Position numbers and translations under genes: made by a program. DNA of 64,000 nt from Prauserella flavalba (GTDB taxonomy: Bacteria > Actinomycetota > Actinomycetes > Mycobacteriales > Pseudonocardiaceae), in contig NZ_MASU01000023.1 in NCBI RefSeq assembly GCF_003202235.1, positions 33,345-97,344 on the forward strand, in the 5' to 3' direction. The notes below the pieces were generated by a model. The model saw nothing but the letters and a program-made list of their open reading frames with translations. It searched no databases and was not told the DNA's origin. This document shows, piece after piece, positions 25,476 through 35,332 of this stretch; positions within the stretch are counted from its first letter, which is position 1, and each line of letters opens with the position of its first letter.

Positions 25476-25967
25476 ATGACGTCGATCGACCTGCTGCTCA
25501 AGCGCAACGAAGAACTGGGCAACATCGTGCCCGGCGACCGCTCGTCGGCCAGCCCATCGCTGCACGTCGCGATCCTGACGTGCATGGACGCACGCATCCG
25601 CGTGTTCGAGCTGTTCGGACTGCTGCAGGGCGAGTCGCACGTGCTGCGCAACGCGGGCGGCGTCGTCACCGACGACATGATCCGCTCGCTCGCGCTCAGC
25701 CAGCGCAAGCTCGGCACCCGTGAGGTGCTGATCATGCAGCACACCAGCTGCGGGCTGAACATGGTGACCGAGGACAGCTTCAAGGACGAGCTCGAGGAGG
25801 CCAGCGGGCTGCGGCCGACCTGGGCCGTCGAGGCGTTCCGGGACGTAGAGGCCAGCGTTCGCCAATCGGTGCGGCGCGTGCAGACCAGCCCCTTCCTGCT
25901 CCACAAGGACATCGTGCGGGGCTTCGTCTACGACGTGCACACGGGCGCGCTCTCCGAGGTGTCCTGA
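25476..25967 (+). CDS. Beta-class carbonic anhydrase
   Basis: 163 aa from ATG 25476. Zinc site C36-x-D38-x-R40 (ILTCMDARIR) and H89-x2-C92 (MQHTSCG) is intact, with RNAGGVVTDDMIRSL between. Reversibly hydrates CO2. This is the short, clade-typical beta-CA of actinobacteria. In M. tuberculosis canB sits beside mutY in the opposite orientation; here both are on the plus strand with a 15-bp gap. Confidence 0.93.
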   Translation: MTSIDLLLKRNEELGNIVPGDRSSASPSLHVAILTCMDARIRVFELFGLLQGESHVLRNAGGVVTDDMIRSLALSQRKLGTREVLIMQHTSCGLNMVTEDSFKDELEEASGLRPTWAVEAFRDVEASVRQSVRRVQTSPFLLHKDIVRGFVYDVHTGALSEVS

Positions 25968-25968
25968 C

Positions 25969-25974
25969 TAGAGT
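25969..25974 (+). promoter_or_regulatory. Candidate leaderless -10 of mutY
   Basis: TAGAGT ends 8 nt before the ATG at 25983. Confidence 0.45.
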
Positions 25975-25982
25975 CTCCGTCG

Positions 25983-26858
25983 ATGCCCATCGACACCGAC
26001 ACCCTCATCGACTGGTTCGACACGGTCGGCCGCGACCTGCCCTGGCGGCGCCCCGAATGCACGGCGTGGGGCGTGCTGGTCAGCGAGATCATGCTCCAGC
26101 AGACGCCGGTCGCCCGTGTCGAACCGATCTGGCACGAATGGCTCGCCCGCTGGCCGCGTCCGTCCGACCTCGCCGCCGCGAGCCAGGGTGAGGTGCTGCG
26201 CGCATGGGGCAAGCTCGGTTACCCGAGGCGCGCGCTGCGCCTGCACGCCGCCGCCTCGGCCATCGCCACCGAACACGGCGACGTGGTTCCCTCCGACGTC
26301 GACACCCTGCTCTCGCTTCCGGGCATCGGCGCCTACACGGCCCGCGCCGTCGCCGCGTTCGCCTACGGCAAACGGGCGCCCGTGGTGGACACCAACGTCC
26401 GCAGGGTCGTCGCGAGGGCCGTGCACGGTGCGGGCGACGCGGGACCGCCGTCGAACACCCGCGACATGGCCGACGTCGAGGCGCTGCTGCCACGCTCCGA
26501 GTCCCGCGCGGCCCGGCTCTCCGCGGCGCTGATGGAGCTGGGCGCGCTGGTCTGCACCGCGCGCTCCCCGCGCTGCGCGGACTGCCCCGTGACCGACGGC
26601 TGCGCGTGGCAGCACGCGGGCAGGCCCGCCTACGCCGGACCCGCCAAGCCCGTGCAGAAGTACGCGGGCACCGACCGGCACGTACGGGGTCTCCTGCTGG
26701 ACGTGCTGCGGGGGACGTCGGGGCCGGTGGAGAAGGCAAGGCTCGACCTCGTGTGGTCGCAGGCGGGACAGCGCGACCGCTGCCTGGACTCGTTGCTGGT
26801 CGACGGGCTGGTGGAGCAGACGGCCGACGGAAGGTTCGCCCTGCCGGGCGAACATTGA
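25983..26858 (+). CDS. mutY: A/G-specific adenine glycosylase MutY
   Basis: 291 aa. Removes adenine opposite 8-oxoguanine. Catalytic E35 (SEIMLQQTPV), helix-hairpin-helix LPGIGAYTA (112-120), catalytic D136 (VVDTNVRR), and a [4Fe-4S] ligand set C191-x6-C198-x2-C201-x5-C207. The C-terminal NUDT1-like domain that reads 8-oxoG is short and poorly conserved compared with E. coli MutY, as is common in actinobacteria. Confidence 0.95.
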   Translation: MPIDTDTLIDWFDTVGRDLPWRRPECTAWGVLVSEIMLQQTPVARVEPIWHEWLARWPRPSDLAAASQGEVLRAWGKLGYPRRALRLHAAASAIATEHGDVVPSDVDTLLSLPGIGAYTARAVAAFAYGKRAPVVDTNVRRVVARAVHGAGDAGPPSNTRDMADVEALLPRSESRAARLSAALMELGALVCTARSPRCADCPVTDGCAWQHAGRPAYAGPAKPVQKYAGTDRHVRGLLLDVLRGTSGPVEKARLDLVWSQAGQRDRCLDSLLVDGLVEQTADGRFALPGEH

Positions 26859-26885
26859 CAGCACGTAAGCGAATCTTGTTAATGT
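26855..26885 (+). promoter_or_regulatory. Promoter of the Tat amidase gene
   Basis: A consensus -35 TTGACA (26855-26860, overlapping the mutY stop) is followed at 17-19 bp by GTTAATGT, which offers -10 registers GTTAAT, TTAATG or TAATGT. The transcript would begin close to the hairpin at 26888-26908. Confidence 0.5.
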
Positions 26886-26887
26886 TT

Positions 26888-26908
26888 CCCCTCGTTGCGA
26901 TCGAGGGG
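26888..26908 (+). promoter_or_regulatory. 5' hairpin that includes the Shine-Dalgarno sequence
   Basis: CCCCTCG (26888-26894) pairs with CGAGGGG (26902-26908) across a 7-nt loop. The right arm is part of the GAGGGGAG ribosome site of the amidase gene at 26917, so the stem would cover it in the mRNA. This may limit translation; it may also protect the 5' end. Confidence 0.5.
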
Positions 26909-26916
26909 AGATCGAG

Positions 26917-27888
26917 ATGACCGGCAAGCCAGTGTTCGACCGGCGCGCGCTGATCAAGGGCGGTATCGCCGCGACCGCGGTCGGCGCGGTCGCCACGTGG
27001 CAGGCGGGTCCCGCCGCCGCCTCCGCGCGCAAGGTGGCCGAACCGGTGATCTACGGAACCGACATCTGGGGAGCGCGGCCGCCGAGCAGCCCGATCGAGG
27101 TGCTCGACCGCAAGCCGACCTACATCGTCGTGCACCACACCGTGGAGCCCGGCAACACCGAGGACTACTCGCGCGAGCGCGCGTTCCAGATCTCGCGCGA
27201 CATCCAGACGTTCCACATGGACACGCGCGGCTGGGCCGACTCGGGCCAGCAGTTCACCAACAGCCGCGGCGGCCACATCACCGAGGGCAGGCACCGCAGC
27301 CTCGAGGTGTTGCGCGGCGGCGTGCAGCACGTGCTCGGCGCGAATGTCGGCAACCACAACAGCGAGGTCATCGGCATCGAGAACGAGGGCCTCTACACCG
27401 AGGTCGACGTGCCGCAGGCGCTGTGGGACTCGCTGGTGCAGCTCGTGGCCTACATGGCAGACCAGTACGGCATCTCGACCGAGTTCATCAAGGGGCACAG
27501 GGACTTCAACTCGACGCAGTGCCCCGGCGACGTCCTCTACGCGCGGCTGCCGGAGCTGCGGGAGGCGGTCGCCGCCGAGCTGGGCATGCGTGCGCGCCAG
27601 CCCGTGGAGTGGCCGTTGCTCAGCGAGGGCGACACGGGTGACCGGGTGCGCGAGGCGCAGCGGCTGCTGCGGGCGCGTGGTGAGAACGTAGCGGTGGACG
27701 GCGTTTTCGGCCCGGCGACCCGTGACGCGGTGAGCTCGTTCGCCACCGCCAACGGAGTGCCCACGGCGACCTGCTACGCGTCGGCGCACGCCGACGAGCG
27801 GGGACTCCTCGGCGCCGACATCTGGCCGCTGCTCGCGCAGGGCACGAACCGCCAGGCCCTCAAGACCCACCTGGCCCGCATCGGCTGA
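26917..27888 (+). CDS. Tat-exported N-acetylmuramoyl-L-alanine amidase with PG-binding domain
   Basis: 323 aa. N-terminal Tat-type signal: DRRALIKGG followed by a hydrophobic Ala-rich stretch and a Ala-Ser-Ala cleavage region near residue 34. Amidase_2/PGRP-type domain (YIVVHHTVEPGN, NHNSEVIGIENEG, IKGHRDFNSTQCPGD) with zinc-ligand His and Cys. The C-terminal part is a PG_binding_1 domain (GDTGDRVREAQRLLRARG, VDGVFGPATRDAV). It cleaves the bond between muramic acid and the stem peptide. Expression may be tuned by the 5' hairpin. Confidence 0.93.
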   Translation: MTGKPVFDRRALIKGGIAATAVGAVATWQAGPAAASARKVAEPVIYGTDIWGARPPSSPIEVLDRKPTYIVVHHTVEPGNTEDYSRERAFQISRDIQTFHMDTRGWADSGQQFTNSRGGHITEGRHRSLEVLRGGVQHVLGANVGNHNSEVIGIENEGLYTEVDVPQALWDSLVQLVAYMADQYGISTEFIKGHRDFNSTQCPGDVLYARLPELREAVAAELGMRARQPVEWPLLSEGDTGDRVREAQRLLRARGENVAVDGVFGPATRDAVSSFATANGVPTATCYASAHADERGLLGADIWPLLAQGTNRQALKTHLARIG

Positions 27889-27890
27889 CC

Positions 27891-27973
27891 GCAGTGAAGG
27901 CCACCATCACTGCGTTCAATGCTGTCAAGGTGGCCTTCACTGCGTTCAACGCAGGCATGGTGGCCTTCACTGC
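27891..27973. repeat. Triple-arm GCAGTGAAGGCCACC repeat between convergent genes
   Basis: Three related arms: one forward arm at the left and two reverse arms (GGTGGCCTTCACTGC type) to the right, with GCGTTCAACGC-like centres. It fills almost the whole space between the stop codons of the amidase (27888) and the alpha/beta hydrolase (27983) and could terminate both. It looks like a palindrome that gained an extra arm by duplication. Confidence 0.8.
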
Positions 27974-27982
27974 GGACGGTGG

Positions 27983-28765
27983 CTAGCGGTCGAGCACCTC
28001 CGAGAGGAAGGCTTCCACCGCGCCCCGGTAGTGCTCGGGCGCGTCGTCGTGCACCACGTGCCCGGCGCCGGGCACGACGACGTGCCTGCCGCCGCCAGGG
28101 GCGCGCGCGGCCAGCTCCGCCTGCTGTCCCGGCGGCATCGCCGTGTCACCGGCCTCGATCACCAGCAGCGGGCACTCCACCTTGTCCACAAAGGACCAGT
28201 AGTCGCGGCGGCCCCATTCCGCCGCGATCTCGTACAGGTCTTCGAGGTTGGCCATCAGGTGGTAGCCGTCGGCCCGCTCCTCGACACACTCCGCGAAGTA
28301 GTCGCCCGTGCTGCCGAAGAACTCCCTGACGTGCGCGAGCGAACGGAACGGAACCGGCCACGACTCGAAGTGGCCCCGCCACGCGTCGACGGTGCGGCCG
28401 CGCTGGTCGGGCGCCATGTCCTCCACCACGACGGCCCGCACCAGCTCGGGCCGCGTCGCGGCGAGCACCCACGCATGTAGCCCGCCCATCGAGTGGCCGA
28501 TGACGATCGCGGGCCCCTCGCCCAGCTCGGTCACCAGCTCGGCGACGTCGGCGACGAACTCCTCGGTCCGCCACTCTCCCGTTCGCCTCGCCCGCCCGTG
28601 GCCACGTGCGTCGAGCCCGACGACGTGCCCGTACGCCGTGAGCCACCTCGCGACGCCCCACCACGTCGTCGCCCTGCCCATGAGCCCGTGCAGCAACACG
28701 ATGGGCGGCCCCTCGCCACCGAAGTCGACCACACCGTCCCTCGGCTGCATCGGCACCTCGTTCAC
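27983..28765 (-). CDS. Alpha/beta hydrolase
   Basis: About 260 aa from GTG 28765, which has GGAAAG 5 nt upstream; ATG 28750 is an alternative. Oxyanion region LLHGLMGRATTW, nucleophile elbow GHSMGG, acid in VIEAGDTAMP, and catalytic His in PGAGHVVHDDAP. Cytoplasmic, no signal. Substrate not predictable. Divergent from the M1 peptidase gene with only 34 bp between start codons. Confidence 0.9.
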   Translation of the reverse strand: MNEVPMQPRDGVVDFGGEGPPIVLLHGLMGRATTWWGVARWLTAYGHVVGLDARGHGRARRTGEWRTEEFVADVAELVTELGEGPAIVIGHSMGGLHAWVLAATRPELVRAVVVEDMAPDQRGRTVDAWRGHFESWPVPFRSLAHVREFFGSTGDYFAECVEERADGYHLMANLEDLYEIAAEWGRRDYWSFVDKVECPLLVIEAGDTAMPPGQQAELAARAPGGGRHVVVPGAGHVVHDDAPEHYRGAVEAFLSEVLDR

Positions 28766-28787
28766 GTCGTCTTTCCGGCCCTGCGCG

Positions 28788-28793
28788 TAGGCT
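28788..28793 (+). promoter_or_regulatory. Candidate leaderless -10 of the M1 peptidase gene
   Basis: TAGGCT ends 6 nt before the ATG at 28800. Only 34 bp separate this gene from the divergent hydrolase, so there is little room for a leader. Confidence 0.55.
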
Positions 28794-28799
28794 CCCGCC

Positions 28800-30242
28800 A
28801 TGATCTCCCGCCGCGCGCGGACCGGCCTGCTCCTCGGTCTGATCTGCACCCTAGCCGCGTGCACCGCACCCGGGTCCGACGAGCAGACCCGGCCGCAGCC
28901 CACCCCCGGCGTCCCGTCGCCCGGCGCGGCGGGCATCGGCGACCCGTACTACCCCGACGACGGCAACGGCGGCTACGACGCGACGGGCTACGACGTGTCG
29001 ATCGGCTACGACCCCGCCAACGGCCGCCTCACCGGCGACACCACCGTCACCGCACGCGCCACGCAGGACCTCGAGTCGTTCAACCTCGACCTGCGCGGCT
29101 TCAGGATCCGTTCCGTGGAGGTCGACGGCGAGCGCGCGGAGTTCGCGCGACAGGGCGACTTCGAGCTCGTGATCACGCCGGGCGAGCCGCTGACCAACGG
29201 CAGCGAGTTCACCGCGCGCGTCCGCTACGAGGGGACACCGCAGGACGCGTCGAGCGCCCAGCTTGGCGGCAACGGCTGGCAGCGCAGCGAGTCCGGCGGG
29301 GCGTTCGTGCTCGGCGAGCCGCAGTCGGGCTCCTACTGGTATCCGGTGAACGAGCATCCGAGGGACAAGGCGACGTTCCGGCTCACCGCACGCGTGCCCC
29401 AGGACTGGACGGCGGTGTCGATCGGGCGCCAGGAAGGTTCCTCGACGGCGGACGGCTGGACCACGAGCACGTGGGTCGAGTCCGAGCCCGTCGCCAGCTA
29501 CCTCACCACGGTCGCGATCGACCGGTTCACGATCGACCGGGGACGGCTTCCCGACGGAACCCCGGTGCTGAGCGCGTTCGCCCCCGGCGCCGAGGGCATC
29601 CGCCAGGACGCCGCGCGCGTACCCGAGATCATCGAGTTCCTCTCCGGCAAGTTCGGCGACTACCCGGCGACCTCGGCCGGGGGCATCTACCTCGGCGAGA
29701 ACGTGGGCTACTCGCTGGAGACTCAGGGCAGGCCCACCTACACGGTGTCGGCCGACCTGGAGACGATCGTCCACGAGCTGGCCCACCAGTGGTACGGCAA
29801 CGAGGTGTCGGTGGAGTCGTGGGCCGACATCTGCCTCAACGAGTGTCTCGCGAGCTATTCGCAGTGGCTGTGGGCCGAGGGCAAGGAGGGCGACGACCTC
29901 GACGCCCGCTACCGGCGCGCGGTCGACCAGCTGCGCGACGACCGGGAGTTCTGGGGTCAGCGGCTCTACGACATGGGCGCGGGCCACGAGTTCGAAGGCG
30001 TGTACGACAAGGGCATCCTCGCGTTGCACGCGCTGCGCAGGCAGATCGGCGACGAGGCGTTCCACCGGGTGCTGCGGGAATGGCCGGTCGAACACCGCGA
30101 GGGCAACGCGAGCTGGCCGAAGTTCGAGCGGTTCGTCGCCGACATCGCGGGCCAGGACCTGGAGGGCTTCTTCGCCGACTGGTTCCGCGGCACCCAGCTG
30201 CCCGGTGACGAGCACCTCTATCCCGGCTCGCTGCGCCGGTAG
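28800..30242 (+). CDS. M1-family zinc metallopeptidase lipoprotein
   Basis: 480 aa. Signal peptide with lipobox LAAC (Cys21), so it is surface-anchored. M1 N-terminal beta domain (YDATGYDVSIGYDPANGRL), then the zinc-binding HELAHQW with the downstream Glu in NECLASY, and YDKGILALHALRRQIGDEAF. The usual GAMEN motif appears as a variant (AGGIYLGENVGYSLE). The enzyme removes N-terminal residues from peptides outside the cell; specificity is unknown. The ~480-aa form without the long C-terminal helical domain is common in actinobacteria. Confidence 0.92.
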   Translation: MISRRARTGLLLGLICTLAACTAPGSDEQTRPQPTPGVPSPGAAGIGDPYYPDDGNGGYDATGYDVSIGYDPANGRLTGDTTVTARATQDLESFNLDLRGFRIRSVEVDGERAEFARQGDFELVITPGEPLTNGSEFTARVRYEGTPQDASSAQLGGNGWQRSESGGAFVLGEPQSGSYWYPVNEHPRDKATFRLTARVPQDWTAVSIGRQEGSSTADGWTTSTWVESEPVASYLTTVAIDRFTIDRGRLPDGTPVLSAFAPGAEGIRQDAARVPEIIEFLSGKFGDYPATSAGGIYLGENVGYSLETQGRPTYTVSADLETIVHELAHQWYGNEVSVESWADICLNECLASYSQWLWAEGKEGDDLDARYRRAVDQLRDDREFWGQRLYDMGAGHEFEGVYDKGILALHALRRQIGDEAFHRVLREWPVEHREGNASWPKFERFVADIAGQDLEGFFADWFRGTQLPGDEHLYPGSLRR

Positions 30243-30246
30243 CTTC

Positions 30247-30252
30247 TAGGCT
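30247..30252 (+). promoter_or_regulatory. Candidate leaderless -10 of mhuD
   Basis: TAGGCT ends 6 nt before the mhuD ATG at 30259. Confidence 0.55.
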
Positions 30253-30258
30253 GGGCAC

Positions 30259-30570
30259 ATGGCTGTTGTGAAGATCAACGCGATCGAGGTTCCGGAGGGC
30301 GCTGGCCCCGAGCTGGAGAAGCGGTTCGCCGCACGACTGCACGCCGTCGACTCGCAGCCCGGGTTCCTCGGCTTCGAGCTGCTGCGCCCTGTCGCCGGGG
30401 ACAACCGCTACTTCGTCTACACGAAGTGGGAGACCGAGGAGCATTTCCAGGCGTGGGCCCAGGGTCCCTCGCGGGAGGCGCACGCCGGAGAGCGGGCCAA
30501 GCCGGTGGCCAGCGGAGCGAGCCTGCTCGAGTTCGAGGTGGTGCAGAGCTCGGCCCCCAAGGCCGACTGA
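30259..30570 (+). CDS. mhuD: MhuD-type heme-degrading monooxygenase
   Basis: 103 aa ABM-fold (IsdG/MhuD) protein. The key residues of M. tuberculosis MhuD sit at identical positions: N7 (VVKINAIEV), W66 (FQAWAQGP) and heme-ligand H75 (EAHAGERA). In mycobacteria it opens heme to mycobilin and releases iron. It lies next to clpC in convergent orientation, near its mycobacterial position (Rv3592 against clpC1, Rv3596c). No IdeR box is visible in front of it. Confidence 0.95.
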   Translation: MAVVKINAIEVPEGAGPELEKRFAARLHAVDSQPGFLGFELLRPVAGDNRYFVYTKWETEEHFQAWAQGPSREAHAGERAKPVASGASLLEFEVVQSSAPKAD

Positions 30571-30595
30571 ACCCCCTCAGCGCCCCGCCCCTGTC

Positions 30596-30826
30596 GCGAG
30601 TCGTGCACTCCCGACCGCGAGTCGTGCACTCCGGACGCCGAGTTCTGCGTTCCGGACCGCGAGTTGTGCGCTCCCGACGGCGAGTGCTTCGTTCCCGGAC
30701 GCGCGGCTCTGGGTCCGCCGACGCCCGAACGCACGACTCGCGGTCCCGAACGCACGACTCGCGGTCCGGAACGCACGACTCGCGGTCCGGAACGCACGAC
30801 TCGCGAACGGGAACGCACGACTCGCG
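30596..30826. repeat. Mirrored array of 21-bp repeats (5 + 5 units)
   Basis: Five units beginning (G/C)CGAG at 30596, 30617, 30638, 30659 and 30680 are followed, after about 30 bp, by five units of the reverse complement CGCACGACTCGCG starting at 30730, 30751, 30772, 30793 and 30814. Spacing is exactly 21 bp throughout. The core is CGCACGACTCGCGGTC-GGAA. It occupies the space between convergent mhuD and clpC. Because 21 is divisible by three, open frames across it give heptapeptide repeats that are not real proteins. Confidence 0.9.
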
Positions 30827-30839
30827 CCTGCACACGCGA

Positions 30840-30874
30840 AACGGCGCCCCCGCGCTTTGCGCGGGGGCGCCGTT
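30840..30874. terminator. Terminator hairpin of clpC
   Basis: A 16-bp perfect stem (30840-30855 with 30859-30874) closed by TTT, 23 bp beyond the clpC stop codon. It is extremely GC-rich and would also stop transcription coming from mhuD. Confidence 0.8.
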
Positions 30875-30897
30875 CGCGTCGCAGCGGTCTGCGGCGG

Positions 30898-33456
<2,559 letters not shown>

Positions 33457-33787
33457 TCCCTCGACTGCTGCGCCGGCGGCCCGATCTCATCACCAACGAA
33501 CTTTTCCGGCAATGAGTTCGGCACCGTGAGACCACTGTAGTAGCCAAGCGCTCGTGTCGGCCTACCACTACGGCGGAATGCACCCCGCCCAAGGTCGGCT
33601 CCTGATCGGCCTCGAGCCCGGCCAAGACCTGACACACAGTCCGTTTGTTGCTGGCTGCTGACGTCTGGCACAACGCAGGGGGCCCCGCCGGGATTCCGGT
33701 CGCAGATTCTTGTCCGCTCACCGCGAACAGGGCCACGCGATGTTCCCACGAACGGGGAGCACGACTGGCGAACCACCCGGACAGCGG
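33457..33787. other. Intergenic region upstream of clpC and the FhuF-like gene
   Basis: No supported gene. It must hold the clpC promoter; TACAGT on the minus strand near 33537 is a weak -10 candidate. I see no clear ClgR or HspR operator. The right end passes into the IdeR box of the divergent FhuF-like gene. Confidence 0.4.
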
Positions 33788-33806
33788 TAAGGTAAGGCAG
33801 ACCTAA
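33788..33806. promoter_or_regulatory. IdeR/DtxR iron box
   Basis: TAAGGTAAGGCAGACCTAA matches the 19-bp IdeR consensus TTAGGTTAGGCTAACCTAA at 15 positions. It ends 29 bp before the GTG of the FhuF-like gene, in the promoter position, so iron-dependent repression is expected. Confidence 0.75.
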
Positions 33807-33835
33807 CACTCGGATGGAGCAAACGGAGGCGATGC

Positions 33836-34672
33836 GTGACCGTTGACCGGTCCTTTCGTGATGCTCGACACACTCGGGCCGAGCTCGACGCACTGTCGGG
33901 CTCGCTGACGAGGGTGGCCGGGCTCCAGGACCGGGTCGAACTGCGCACCGATCTGCCCGCCGACGGCTGGCAGCGTTGCTCGGACCTGCTCGCCGAGCCG
34001 CGCCGGCTCGCCGCGTGGTGCCTCGCCCTGACCGACTGGTTACGCGAGGAGTACGGCGACGCGCCACCGCGCACCACGGCGAGCTACGTCATGTCCTGGT
34101 ACCTGCGGGTGCCCGCCTACGCGGGTGCGCTCCTGCTGCACCACGAGCGGCGCGTGCCGTCGCTGCGGCCGGAGGAGCTCGGCGTGCGGATCGCTCCCGG
34201 CGGGCGGCCCGATCCCACCGGCGTCGCGGTACTGGGCACCTCTTTCTACTGCCTGCCCTTCGACCCCGGCGCCGGGCGGCCCGAGGCGACCGTCGTGGCC
34301 GACGAGCGCGCTCTCGCGGCGGTGCTGAGGGCCCGCTACACGGCGCACGCCGCACGGTTCGTGCGCGCGTACGCACCGCTGAGCCCGCTCAGCACGCGCA
34401 TGCTGTGGGCGGGCGCCACGGATGCGCTGGACGCCTGCCTGTGGTGGGCGGGACTCGACGGGGGCGACGAGGGCGCGGGCGTCGCCGACGCGGCACTCGT
34501 GCTCGAGTCGAAGTTCACGCCGCTGACCTCGGCCTCGACGCTGCGCATGGCGCGGGGCGAGGACGGCCGCCGCGCATGGTGCCGCCGCCGCGAGAGCTGC
34601 TGCTTCACCTACCTCCTTCCAGAGCGCTCCGAGTGCACGGACTGCCCGCGCCTTGGTCCCCGCCCACGCTGA
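33836..34672 (+). CDS. FhuF-like ferric-siderophore reductase, [2Fe-2S] protein
   Basis: 278 aa. The C-terminus carries the FhuF-type cluster motif C-C-x10-C-x2-C (RESCCFTYL and SECTDCPRLG). The upstream region is a mostly helical domain (EPRRLAAWCLALTDWLREE, TASYVMSWYLRVPAYAGALLL). Such proteins reduce Fe(III)-siderophores in the cytoplasm. The start is GTG 33836 with CGGAGG 6 nt upstream. The IdeR box in front supports the iron role. No siderophore genes are adjacent. Confidence 0.88.
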   Translation: MTVDRSFRDARHTRAELDALSGSLTRVAGLQDRVELRTDLPADGWQRCSDLLAEPRRLAAWCLALTDWLREEYGDAPPRTTASYVMSWYLRVPAYAGALLLHHERRVPSLRPEELGVRIAPGGRPDPTGVAVLGTSFYCLPFDPGAGRPEATVVADERALAAVLRARYTAHAARFVRAYAPLSPLSTRMLWAGATDALDACLWWAGLDGGDEGAGVADAALVLESKFTPLTSASTLRMARGEDGRRAWCRRRESCCFTYLLPERSECTDCPRLGPRPR

Positions 34673-34676
34673 CGCC

Positions 34677-35258
34677 TCACGCCGCCCAGTCCGGCGAACG
34701 GCCGGAGAGCCCCAGCGCCCGGTCGAGCGGCGGCGCCGACGCCGGGACCGGCACCTCCTCGCCGAACACCCCCATGCCGCGCCCCTGCTCGGCCATGCCC
34801 CGCATCACCTGCTCGATCGCGGGCCCGGTCTCGTCGGCGCCGCGCAAGCTCCCGCCGGTGGCGCGGGCGAGGTCCCAGCCGTGCAGCACCAGCTCACACA
34901 GCACCATCTCGCCGGCCATCCGGGCGGGCAGGTCCCCGCCGCCCATCGACGTGACGCCCTCCCACGCGGAGGGTTCCCCGAGCGCGTCGGCCAGGTCCTC
35001 CGTCTGTTTGACGAGCCGCTGCGCCCAGTCACCGGCTACGAGCGCGGCCGACTCCTCGCCGGCCGCGCGGGCGGGCACATCGCTCTTGCGGGCGGCGGCA
35101 AGCAGAGCCGGCCCCCAGTACAGGAGGTGGTTGAGCAGGCCGCGCACGTCGTAGCTCTCGCAGGGCGTTGGCTCGGCGAGCTGGTCGCCGCGCACACCCC
35201 GCACCACGGCGCAGAGGTCGGCGGCGGCGATCCGGATCGGTTCTCTCAGGTCGGACAT
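34677..35258 (-). CDS. TIGR03086-type DinB/maleylpyruvate isomerase-like protein
   Basis: About 193 aa. Four-helix DinB/mycothiol-dependent maleylpyruvate isomerase superfamily: VRGVRGDQLAEPTPCESYDVRGLLNHLL at the N-terminus and ELVLHGWDLARATG, whose His and Asp are the usual metal-site residues. Members act on mycothiol conjugates or are uncharacterised. It is convergent with the FhuF-like gene, with only 4 bp between stop codons. Start ATG 35258 or 35267. Confidence 0.85.
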   Translation of the reverse strand: MSDLREPIRIAAADLCAVVRGVRGDQLAEPTPCESYDVRGLLNHLLYWGPALLAAARKSDVPARAAGEESAALVAGDWAQRLVKQTEDLADALGEPSAWEGVTSMGGGDLPARMAGEMVLCELVLHGWDLARATGGSLRGADETGPAIEQVMRGMAEQGRGMGVFGEEVPVPASAPPLDRALGLSGRSPDWAA

Positions 35259-35320
35259 GGCACCCATTCCACCTGGCCGGGCGACGTCCCGTCTTGAAGA
35301 AAAGCGTCAGTGACGGCCGC

Positions 35321-35326
35321 TACCGT
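35321..35326 (+). promoter_or_regulatory. Candidate leaderless -10 of the AraC gene
   Basis: TACCGT ends 6 nt before the GTG at 35333. Confidence 0.5.
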
Positions 35327-35332
35327 CGGACC

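Noticed and set aside
30596..30826. Long open frames giving heptapeptide repeats such as RTTRGPE or VVRSGPR
   Set aside because: They arise because the 21-bp DNA units keep frame in all directions. There is no start context, the frames occur on both strands, and neighbouring sequence is terminator and repeat.
30596..30826. CRISPR array
   Set aside because: Units are 21 bp with no unique spacers, and half are in reverse orientation. No cas genes are nearby.
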